Shown here piece by piece: positions 43,981 to 50,724 of a DNA stretch of 64,000 nt (its first letter is position 1; each line of letters starts with the position of its first letter). Position numbers and translations under genes: made by a program. The stretch comes from Catelliglobosispora koreensis DSM 44566 (lineage in GTDB: Bacteria; Actinomycetota; Actinomycetes; Mycobacteriales; Micromonosporaceae), in the NCBI RefSeq assembly GCF_000379685.1, contig NZ_KB903250.1, forward strand, positions 620,624 through 684,623, written 5' to 3'. Under the pieces are notes generated by a model. It searched no databases, was not told the DNA's origin, and worked only from the letters and a program-made list of their open reading frames with translations.

Positions 43981-44406
43981 ATGACCCCCAAGCTCGCCAT
44001 GTACCTCGGGTACCTCGTCATCACCGTCGGGCTGACCATCTGGGTCGCCCGCACCCTGTTCCGCAACGGCCAGGTGTTCCTGCGCGACGCGCTCGCCAGC
44101 GAAGAACTGGCCACAGCCGTCAACCGGCTGCTGCAAGTCGGGTTCTATCTGATCAACCTCGGCTACGTCGCTCTGTTCATGAAGACCAACGACGTCATCA
44201 CGGACGCGACCGGCGCCATCGAAACCGGCGCGTGGAAGCTCGGCGTCATTTTGCTGGCGCTCGGCCTGATGCACCTGTTCAACATCATCGTGCTGGGCAG
44301 CTACCGCAAGCGCTTCCAGCGCCAGCACGTCGGCCAGCTTGAGCCGCCCGCGCCGCGCGCGCCCCGGTTCGCACCCACCCAGGGCGGCCTGACCGCTCCG
44401 CAGTAA
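43981..44406 (+). CDS. Small membrane protein, first gene of TetR operon
   Basis: 141 aa from the ATG at 43981 (AAGGAG 6 nt upstream). Three hydrophobic segments (LAMYLGYLVITVGLTIWVA, LLQVGFYLINLGYVALFM, LGVILLALGLMHLFNIIVLG) and a Pro-rich cytoplasmic tail. No known motif. It is directly behind the operator pair, so it is probably the main regulated product. Confidence 0.85.
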   Translation: MTPKLAMYLGYLVITVGLTIWVARTLFRNGQVFLRDALASEELATAVNRLLQVGFYLINLGYVALFMKTNDVITDATGAIETGAWKLGVILLALGLMHLFNIIVLGSYRKRFQRQHVGQLEPPAPRAPRFAPTQGGLTAPQ

Positions 44407-44481
44407 CTCGGCACCAAACGGGGGAGGTGGTGGCTCGTGTCTGGCGGGCCACCACCTCAAAACTCACGAAAGGACAGTCCT

Positions 44482-44967
44482 ATGAACCGGCACGTTCTGG
44501 TTCTGCTCTGGTGCGTGCCCGTCTGGGTCACGGCCTGGGTGCTCAGCATCATCGGTCACCTGAACCTCATCGCCCGCACGACCACGCCGGGTGTCGGATT
44601 CGCCGAGACTCTCGTCATCCTCGGCGCGGCGGTCGTGCTCGCCCACCTTCTGGTGCCTCTTGCTTACGCGGCCGGCCTTGGGCTCGTGCAGCTGCGCCAG
44701 CCAGCCGCGCGAGCTCTGGCTTGGCCCCGCCAGGCGATGCTTTGGCTCCTCTGGGTGGCCTTCGCCGGCACCCTGGCCGCGATGATCGCCTTCGGCTGGC
44801 TTGCCGGACCATACGGCTGGTTCATTGGCGCCATCTACGTCAGCATGTTCGCCGCGTTTCCTGTGATTGGCGGGCTGGCCCTGCTCGCTCTGGCAGACGC
44901 GATCCGGGTCGTCCGCAAGCGCGGGGTCATGACCCCGGTCAATCTGTGCAAGGCTGCGCGGCTATGA
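44482..44967 (+). CDS. Membrane protein, second gene of TetR operon
   Basis: 161 aa from the ATG at 44482 (AAAGGA 7 nt upstream). About four membrane segments; the loop after the second carries GLVQLRQPAARALAWPRQ. Its ATGA overlap with the next gene shows coupling. Function unknown. Confidence 0.82.
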   Translation: MNRHVLVLLWCVPVWVTAWVLSIIGHLNLIARTTTPGVGFAETLVILGAAVVLAHLLVPLAYAAGLGLVQLRQPAARALAWPRQAMLWLLWVAFAGTLAAMIAFGWLAGPYGWFIGAIYVSMFAAFPVIGGLALLALADAIRVVRKRGVMTPVNLCKAARL

Positions 44968-45404
44968 AACCGATGACGTGGTACGCGAAAACCGCCCTCT
45001 GGTACGCAGGCGTATGGATCACCGGCCTGCTGCTGTCGGTGGCTGGCGTGACGGTGTTCATACACACGAACTACGTGCGATACACGAGCGCGGAGGCTTG
45101 GCAGCACACGCGTGAGCGCTGGGGTGTCGTCGTCCTCATCGCGGTGTTCATCGCGGCGGCACAGCTTCCCGGAGTCCTGATGAGCGTCGCGTCAGCACGC
45201 CGCCTCCGGCGGGACAGACCAGCTAACAGCGGCATCCTTTGGTACCTCTGGGGTCTGGCCACCGTCTGCTATCTGCTGTGGACACTGACTCTCGCGCTGG
45301 GACTGTGGGCGGTTCCGCTCGCCCCGTTCTTCGCCGGGCTGTTCGCCGTTCTGGCCGCGGCGGGGGCGATCGTCTGGGGAATCGTTAGGCTGGTGAATCG
45401 ATGA
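44964..45404 (+). CDS. Membrane protein, third gene of TetR operon
   Basis: 146 aa, about four hydrophobic segments (WYAGVWITGLLLSVAGVTVFI, VVVLIAVFIAAAQLPGVLM, then two in the C-terminal half). It overlaps both neighbours by 4 nt (ATGA). It shares size and general pattern with the preceding gene, so the two may be diverged paralogs. Function unknown. Confidence 0.82.
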   Translation: MKPMTWYAKTALWYAGVWITGLLLSVAGVTVFIHTNYVRYTSAEAWQHTRERWGVVVLIAVFIAAAQLPGVLMSVASARRLRRDRPANSGILWYLWGLATVCYLLWTLTLALGLWAVPLAPFFAGLFAVLAAAGAIVWGIVRLVNR

Positions 45405-46075
45405 CGACTACCGAATCCGGCCGGGGTGAGCAGACCCGCAAGCTGATCGTGGACACAGCACTGCGCTTGTTCAGTGAACTGGGCTATGAGAAGACGACGA
45501 TGCGTGCGATAGCTAGCGCCGCTGGGGTCTCGGTCGGCAACGCCTATTACTACTTCGCCTCCAAAGAGGTGCTGGTGCAAGAGTTCTATCTGCAGCTGCA
45601 GAAGGAACATCTGGCCGGCGTCAACGAAGTGCTCGCCAAAGGCGGATCGTTTTCCGAGCAGCTGATGGGGATCTTGCGGGCCGGGATCGAGGTTTGGCGC
45701 CCGCATCACGAGTTTGGCGGCAAGTTCATCGGGCTCGCCGCCGTCCCCGGATCGCCGCTGAGCCCGTTCTCGCCCGAGTCGGCGCAGTCGCGGGAGATGG
45801 CGATGGACGTCTACCGGCGGTTCGTTGCCGGGACGACGCTGAAAATGGACGCACAGCTGCGCGAACAGCTGCCGGACTTTCTCTTCCTGGCGCAACTGGG
45901 CCTGGTCGCCTACTGGGTGCACGACCAGTCGCCCAACCAGCAGCGCACGACCAAAGTCATGGAGCTGGCCGTGCCCTATCTGGAGGACCTCATCGGGTTG
46001 TCACGGCACAAAGTGTTTCGTGCCATGACAACCCGTGCTCTAGGCCTGATAAAGCTGCTCAATCCCTACCACTAA
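45401..46075 (+). CDS. TetR-family transcriptional regulator
   Basis: 224 aa. N-terminal HTH: RKLIVDTALRLFSELGYEKTTMRAIASAAGVSVGNAYYYFASKE (about 12-55); the rest is a helical ligand-binding domain. It is the last gene of the four-gene operon whose promoter carries two TTGAAC-N2-GTTCAA palindromes, so it probably represses its own operon. The ligand is unknown; the co-regulated membrane proteins suggest an envelope or export stress. Its stop interlocks with the next convergent stop in CTAA. Confidence 0.92.
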   Translation: MTTTESGRGEQTRKLIVDTALRLFSELGYEKTTMRAIASAAGVSVGNAYYYFASKEVLVQEFYLQLQKEHLAGVNEVLAKGGSFSEQLMGILRAGIEVWRPHHEFGGKFIGLAAVPGSPLSPFSPESAQSREMAMDVYRRFVAGTTLKMDAQLREQLPDFLFLAQLGLVAYWVHDQSPNQQRTTKVMELAVPYLEDLIGLSRHKVFRAMTTRALGLIKLLNPYH

Positions 46076-47091
46076 ACGTCACGCTTCCAGTTCGCGAACG
46101 CGAACTTGGCGCGGAAGCCCATGTCCTCGTTAATCGAGATCATGTAGCTGTTCTCCGCCGCGTTGAACGTGTCGATCCGTTCCACCGCAGGTTCATTGGC
46201 CTGGAAGAAGCGCAGGTTCTCCACTTTGACCAGAGCGCCCAGCCGGTGGCCACGGTGGTCGGGGTCGACGATCGTGATGAACTGCCAGGCGTGTTCCGGG
46301 GTGTCTGGACCGGTGTTGATGGTGGTCCAGGCCACAAGACGGCCAGTTTCCACGTGCACCGCACCGGTGTGATAGTTCTTGCGGCCGCGCTTTTTCATCG
46401 TCTGCTCGACTTCGCGAATCCGTGCCGCGTCAACCTGATCAGCGTCCATGTCGAGATCGCCCATGGGTGCGTCTGTGGACAGGCGGCCGTCAAGGTAGGC
46501 GACGTCATCGACGAGATCATCCGGTGCCGTGTCGATCCACTGCCGCACCGCGTACCCACTGGATTTGTCCTTGGCCTTGGAAAGCAAGCCATCGAGCACG
46601 TCATTGTCCACTGTGGATAGATCGAGGCGCCGCATGACCTCGGGCAGGTTGGCGCTCTCGAAACCCATCGTCTGTGCGAACGCTGGTCCGGCACCGCCGT
46701 CGTGGGCGAGGATGCCGGGGAGCGACCACGCCGTGTGCGACAATATTTTGTTGCGGCCCAAGGCTTTCGATCGCTCAACCGCGAGATCGAACAGCTGGCG
46801 CCCAACGCCCCGGCGACGCCACTGCGGCATGACGTCGATGCTGACCTGAGCCTTGTCGAGGTTTTCCCGGGTGCCAACCGAAATCTCCATGATGGCAATG
46901 GGTTCTTCGCCCTCCCAGGCGATGTAGTACTCGGTTTGCCTGCCGACCCACTGATATTTCCACTGTCGCAGCACGGCTTCGGGGTCCATATGCTGCCAGC
47001 CCGGGCGGTCGTGATCGGCGACCTGACCGTGCAGGCGTGCCCATACGGCAGCTGACGCGGCGTCAAGGTCTGAGGTGATCCTGAAAGTCAT
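46072..47091 (-). CDS. Two-domain GNAT acetyltransferase, tandem paralog 2
   Basis: 339 aa. The N-terminal GNAT has VSIDVMPQWRRRGVGRQLFDLA; the C-terminal one has FITIVDPDHRGHRLGALVKVENLRF and ends FNAAENSYMISINEDMGFR. It is the same length as the upstream neighbour and closely similar in the C-terminal half, so the pair is a tandem duplication. AAGGA 6 nt before the ATG; 9 nt after the first paralog. Substrate unknown. Confidence 0.88.
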   Translation of the reverse strand: MTFRITSDLDAASAAVWARLHGQVADHDRPGWQHMDPEAVLRQWKYQWVGRQTEYYIAWEGEEPIAIMEISVGTRENLDKAQVSIDVMPQWRRRGVGRQLFDLAVERSKALGRNKILSHTAWSLPGILAHDGGAGPAFAQTMGFESANLPEVMRRLDLSTVDNDVLDGLLSKAKDKSSGYAVRQWIDTAPDDLVDDVAYLDGRLSTDAPMGDLDMDADQVDAARIREVEQTMKKRGRKNYHTGAVHVETGRLVAWTTINTGPDTPEHAWQFITIVDPDHRGHRLGALVKVENLRFFQANEPAVERIDTFNAAENSYMISINEDMGFRAKFAFANWKRDV

Positions 47092-47100
47092 TGGTAATCC

Positions 47101-48120
47101 TTAGATTTCGCGTTGCCAGTTCTGGAAGGCATAGAGCGGCTTAAAGCCCATCGATTCGTTGATCGCGATCATGTAAGAGTTGTCCGCCGCGTTGAACGTA
47201 TCGATCGAGGTGACGGTCGGCTCCTCGGCTCGGAGGAAGCGCAGATTCTCCACTTTGACCAGTGCGCCCAGACGGTTTCCCCGGTGATCAGGATCGACGA
47301 TGGTGATCTGCTGGAAGCCATGCCAGGCAAGGGATTGCTCCTTGGTAATGGTGGTCCAGGCAACGAGCCGCCCGGTCTGCGCGTGCACCGCGGCGGTGTG
47401 ATAGCCGATCTTTTCCCGGGCGAGGTTGGCCTTTTGGAAGGCACGCATCCGGTCAGCGTCGATCTTCGGGGCTTCGATGTTCAGCTCGCCTTGGGGGGCA
47501 TCGGTTCCCAAACGGGAATCCAGGTAGGCGAGATCTTCGGCGTACTGGCTGGGCGGCAGCCCTTTCCACTGAACCACCGTGTAATCGGTGGCTTTGGCCT
47601 TGGCGCGCTGCAGCATTCCCTCGTGGGCGGCATCATCGGCCGCTGTCACGTCGAGACGCCGGCTCATGTCCACCATCGACGGCTTATAGCCCAGGTGCTC
47701 GGCGAAGGCGGCCCCGGAAGAGTCCGGATACTCGAACCCTTCCGCAGGCCACAGCGACGAAGCGAACAGGCGCTTGCGGTCATAGGAGTCAGCCAGGCTC
47801 TTGGTGAACTCGAAGAGCTTGGTGCCAATGCCCTTGCGCCGGGCGGAGGGGATCACCCAGACGTCGGCGGCCAGAACGTCGAGGTTCTCCTTAGTCGGGA
47901 TATCGGCCATGATGCGGCCGACCGGCTGCCCGTCCTGCCAGGCGACGAAGAACTCGTGCCGGACCGCGGGCATCGGCACGGAAAGCATCAGCTCCGCCAT
48001 GCGTGGCGTGTAATGCCGCCACTTTGGGAAGCTCACCTCGCGGACGGCGTTGCCCGCCTCGACAAACGCCTCGATCGAGGCGGCATCAGCGGGAACCGCC
48101 GGCTTGATAACGATGGCCAT
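47101..48120 (-). CDS. Two-domain GNAT acetyltransferase, tandem paralog 1
   Basis: 339 aa from the ATG at 48120; an upstream start would add 12 residues without support. N-terminal GNAT with VWVIPSARRKGIGTKLFEFTKSLA, C-terminal with QITIVDPDHRGNRLGALVKVENLRF and FNAADNSYMIAINESMGFKPLYAFQ. This C-terminal block matches its downstream twin nearly residue for residue. Substrate unknown; no resistance gene context. Confidence 0.88.
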   Translation of the reverse strand: MAIVIKPAVPADAASIEAFVEAGNAVREVSFPKWRHYTPRMAELMLSVPMPAVRHEFFVAWQDGQPVGRIMADIPTKENLDVLAADVWVIPSARRKGIGTKLFEFTKSLADSYDRKRLFASSLWPAEGFEYPDSSGAAFAEHLGYKPSMVDMSRRLDVTAADDAAHEGMLQRAKAKATDYTVVQWKGLPPSQYAEDLAYLDSRLGTDAPQGELNIEAPKIDADRMRAFQKANLAREKIGYHTAAVHAQTGRLVAWTTITKEQSLAWHGFQQITIVDPDHRGNRLGALVKVENLRFLRAEEPTVTSIDTFNAADNSYMIAINESMGFKPLYAFQNWQREI

Positions 48121-48123
48121 ACC

Positions 48124-48150
48124 GCCAGCCTCGCGCACTGCTCGGCTGGC
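48124..48150 (-). terminator. Possible terminator after thrC
   Basis: GCCAGCC and GGCTGGC (7 bp, 13-nt loop) lie 12 nt past the thrC stop in the minus direction and just before the GNAT pair. There is no U-run. Confidence 0.45.
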
Positions 48151-48161
48151 GCGCACCCGAA

Positions 48162-49442
48162 TTACTGGATGAGGCCGACCTCCCGGGCGGCCCGCAGTGA
48201 CGGCTTGACCTGATAGGTCGGGCCGACCTGACCTGCGACGGCGTCGATCGTCTTGAGGCCCTCGCCGGTGTTGTAGATCACCGTTTCGAGCGTTGGGTCA
48301 AGTTTCCCGCTCGCGACGAGCTTGGACGTCACCGCGGTGGTCACGCCCCCAGCGGTCTCGGCGAAGATGCCGGTCGTGCGGGCCAGCAACCGGATGCCGT
48401 CGCGGATCTCGTCGTCGTTCACGTAGTCCATCCAGCCGCCCGTGCGCCGGACCGATTCGAGCGCGTAGATCCCGGCCGCGGGGTCACCGATGTTGAGGGA
48501 CTTCGCGATGCCAGTCGGCTTTACCGGCACGATCTCCGTGCCGCCGCCGTGCAGCGCGGTCGCGATCGGGTTACACCCGGCCGACTGAGCGCCGAAGACA
48601 CGCCACCCTTGAGGTGCGACGGCGAGACCGGCCGCGACCAGTTCCTCGAACGCCTTGTCCACCTTGGTCAACAGCTCGCCCGAGGCCATCGGGATGACCA
48701 CCTGCGCCGGAATCCGCCAGCCGAGCTGTTCAGCCACCTCGTAGCCCAGCGTCTTGGAGCCCTCGGCGTAGAACGGGCGGACGTTGACGTTGACGAAAGC
48801 GGTGTCTTCGAAGTCGTCGGTCTCCACCAGCTCGGAGCACAGGCGGTTGACGTCGTCGTAGGAGCCTTCGATCGCGACCAGGTCACCGCCGTAAACCGCC
48901 GTCGTGATGACCTTTCCGAGCTCGAGGTCATAGGGGATGAACACGATCGAGGGCGCGCCCGCGCGGGCCGCGTGAGCGGCGACCGAGTTGGCGAGGTTGC
49001 CCGTGGAAGCACAGGCGAAGCGGGTGAAGCCCAGCGCTTTGGCCGCCGTCAGGGCCACCGACACGACCCTGTCCTTGAACGAGTGTGTCGGGTTGGCCGA
49101 GTCGTCCTTGACCCACAGCTTGCCGGTGATGCCCAGCTCGGCCGCGAGATGGTCAGCGCGCACGAGCGGGGTGAAGCCGGGATCGAGCGTGACGCGGGCA
49201 GCGGCGTCCTGGCCAGCGGGCAACAGCCCGGCATAACGCCAGATGTTCTGGGGACCTGCCTCGATTTGTTCCCGCGTGACCGTGGCGAGCGCTTCGGCGT
49301 CGTACCACACCTCAAGCGGGCCAAAACACTCGTAACACGCGTGCTGCGCGGCGAGGGGGAAGCGGGCTCCACAGCCGCGGCATTCCAGGCCACGAGCGGG
49401 CGAAGCGGCGCCGAGGACGGATGTGGGTGCAGCAAGAGTCAT
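48162..49442 (-). CDS. thrC: Threonine synthase
   Basis: 426 aa from the ATG at 49442. PLP enzyme converting O-phosphohomoserine to threonine. It is of the long type with an N-terminal Zn-ribbon-like cluster (LECRGCGARFPLAAQHACYECFGPLEV). The PLP Lys lies in DDSANPTHSFKDRVVSVAL, and the glycine loop is ACASTGNLANSVAAHAARAG. A SAM-I riboswitch precedes it, tying threonine synthesis to SAM at the branch point with methionine. AGAGGA is about 8 nt from the ATG inside a small hairpin. Confidence 0.94.
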   Translation of the reverse strand: MTLAAPTSVLGAASPARGLECRGCGARFPLAAQHACYECFGPLEVWYDAEALATVTREQIEAGPQNIWRYAGLLPAGQDAAARVTLDPGFTPLVRADHLAAELGITGKLWVKDDSANPTHSFKDRVVSVALTAAKALGFTRFACASTGNLANSVAAHAARAGAPSIVFIPYDLELGKVITTAVYGGDLVAIEGSYDDVNRLCSELVETDDFEDTAFVNVNVRPFYAEGSKTLGYEVAEQLGWRIPAQVVIPMASGELLTKVDKAFEELVAAGLAVAPQGWRVFGAQSAGCNPIATALHGGGTEIVPVKPTGIAKSLNIGDPAAGIYALESVRRTGGWMDYVNDDEIRDGIRLLARTTGIFAETAGGVTTAVTSKLVASGKLDPTLETVIYNTGEGLKTIDAVAGQVGPTYQVKPSLRAAREVGLIQ

Positions 49443-49454
49443 GAGGATTTTCCT

Positions 49455-49628
49455 CTCATCTTTCCGGGTTATCCCGGACGGAGTTGGCACCAAACCGTTC
49501 TTCAGCGAACGTGGGTCATCGGAGCTTCGGTGGGGATCACTGTGCCGTGTCCCTCTACCGTTACTGCCTGCGACCTGGCCGGTTGCCGGAGCTTCATCGG
49601 GCCGTGTCCCTCTGCTCCTCTGGATGAG
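49455..49628 (-). ncRNA. SAM-I (S-box) riboswitch upstream of thrC
   Basis: On the minus strand: P1 CTCATC/GATGAG; then GGAGCAGAGGGAC, CGGCCCGATGAAGCTCC and GGCAACCGG; later GGTGCCAACTCCG and a hairpin ending CCCGGAAAGATGAG. These are the S-box core blocks in order. The P3 region is about 70 nt longer than usual and repeats AGAGGGACACGGC (49544-49556 and 49601-49613) and CGGAGCTTC on the plus strand (49520-49528, 49587-49595), a partial internal duplication. It fills most of the 412-nt gap between thrC and the ABC genes. Confidence 0.85.
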
Positions 49629-49668
49629 GTCTTTTCAGTTATGGCGTTGCGCGCCCACTGTAACAGGT

Positions 49669-49703
49669 CTTGAGCCGGGCTCTCAGGGAGAGCCCGGCTC
49701 AAG
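49669..49703. terminator. 16-bp perfect hairpin terminator
   Basis: CTTGAGCCGGGCTCTC pairs perfectly with GAGAGCCCGGCTCAAG (loop AGG). On the minus strand it lies about 150 nt past the end of the ABC permease gene and 40 nt before the SAM-I riboswitch, so it separates the two transcripts. Between it and 49854 I see nothing further. Confidence 0.8.
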
Positions 49704-49854
49704 GCATTGCGGGATATTTGGGGAGGGCAGTGCAGAAATCTTCTTCAGGGGCGGCCAGTCGAAGATCCCTGCCTGTTGTTACGACTCGCCCGCCGACAAT
49801 GATCTCAGCGAGTAAGGCTTTTGCATGCCCAATGTAAGAATTAGGTAAACCTCG

Positions 49855-50724
49855 TTAGCTCGTCACGTCTTTGCGGGTGAAGCGCCAGAAGGCCAGACCC
49901 CAGAACAGGGCGGCATAACACAGGGCCGAGATCGTCCCCTTGACCATGCCATCGAACTGCACCGGTGACGTGAGCAAGCCTAAGTAACTGCGCGCGAAGT
50001 GCGTCGGGAGGAAGTTGCGGATCTCGCCGAGCGCGGTGATCTGATCGAGGATGCTCGACACGATAAACAACAGCACCGCTCCGCCGACCGCGCCCAGGGG
50101 TGCGTCGGTCAGCACTGAGAGCAGGAACGCGATCCCGGCAACGACCAGCAGCGAAATGCAGAAGTAGCCCGCGATGCCGAGCAGGCGCAGCAAGCCTTCA
50201 CCAGGCGGAACATCGGCCGAAATGCCTGAGGCGAGCGGATGCCAGCCGTAGCGCAAGGTGCCGAGCAGAAGCCCGGTCGCCACGAGCACCGCGACCGCCA
50301 TGAGCGAATAGGTAAGCGCCACAGCGAGTTTGATGCCGAGCAACCGCCCACGTGGGACCGGCACCGCCAGGAGATAACGCAAGCTTCCCCAGCTCGCCTC
50401 GGACGCGACCGTGTCGCCGTGGAACAACGCGAAGACGACGACGAGCAGGAACGACGAGGACACGAACAGGCAGAACAGGGCGAAGTTCAGCCCGCCCGCT
50501 AGCGCGACGTCGATGATCGAGGCGAAGGTGCCCCGGCCATTGTCATCATCACCCTCGCCGCCGATCTCGAAGGCGATCAAGATGATGACCGGGAGCAAAA
50601 CCATAAACCCCAACGCCCATTGGGTACGCCGCCGGCGCCACTGCCGCATGAACTCAGAAGCGAACGTCAGTGTCGCGGTTGGACGATAACCCGCAGCCGC
50701 TCCGTTAGTGACAGTCGTGCTCAT
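49855..50724 (-). CDS. ABC-2 type permease
   Basis: 289 aa with six membrane segments (first at about 37-57; TLTFASEFMRQWRRRRTQWALGFMVLLPVIIL is the typical first block). ABC-2 exporter membrane subunit. The ATG overlaps the stop of the hydrolase-ABC fusion by 4 nt, so it is the permease partner of that ATPase. The exported substrate is unknown. Confidence 0.88.
   Translation of the reverse strand: MSTTVTNGAAAGYRPTATLTFASEFMRQWRRRRTQWALGFMVLLPVIILIAFEIGGEGDDDNGRGTFASIIDVALAGGLNFALFCLFVSSSFLLVVVFALFHGDTVASEASWGSLRYLLAVPVPRGRLLGIKLAVALTYSLMAVAVLVATGLLLGTLRYGWHPLASGISADVPPGEGLLRLLGIAGYFCISLLVVAGIAFLLSVLTDAPLGAVGGAVLLFIVSSILDQITALGEIRNFLPTHFARSYLGLLTSPVQFDGMVKGTISALCYAALFWGLAFWRFTRKDVTS

Noticed and set aside
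43888..44460. Upstream extension of the paaN frame
   Set aside because: It lies antisense to the TetR-controlled membrane gene and across its operators; family length fits the start near 43875-43887.
47113..48213. Long plus-strand frame (366 codons) over the GNAT gene
   Set aside because: The minus strand encodes a clear two-domain GNAT; the plus frame is its antisense shadow.
48549..49673. 374-codon frame opposite thrC
   Set aside because: thrC is unmistakable, and the frame runs through the SAM-I riboswitch as well.
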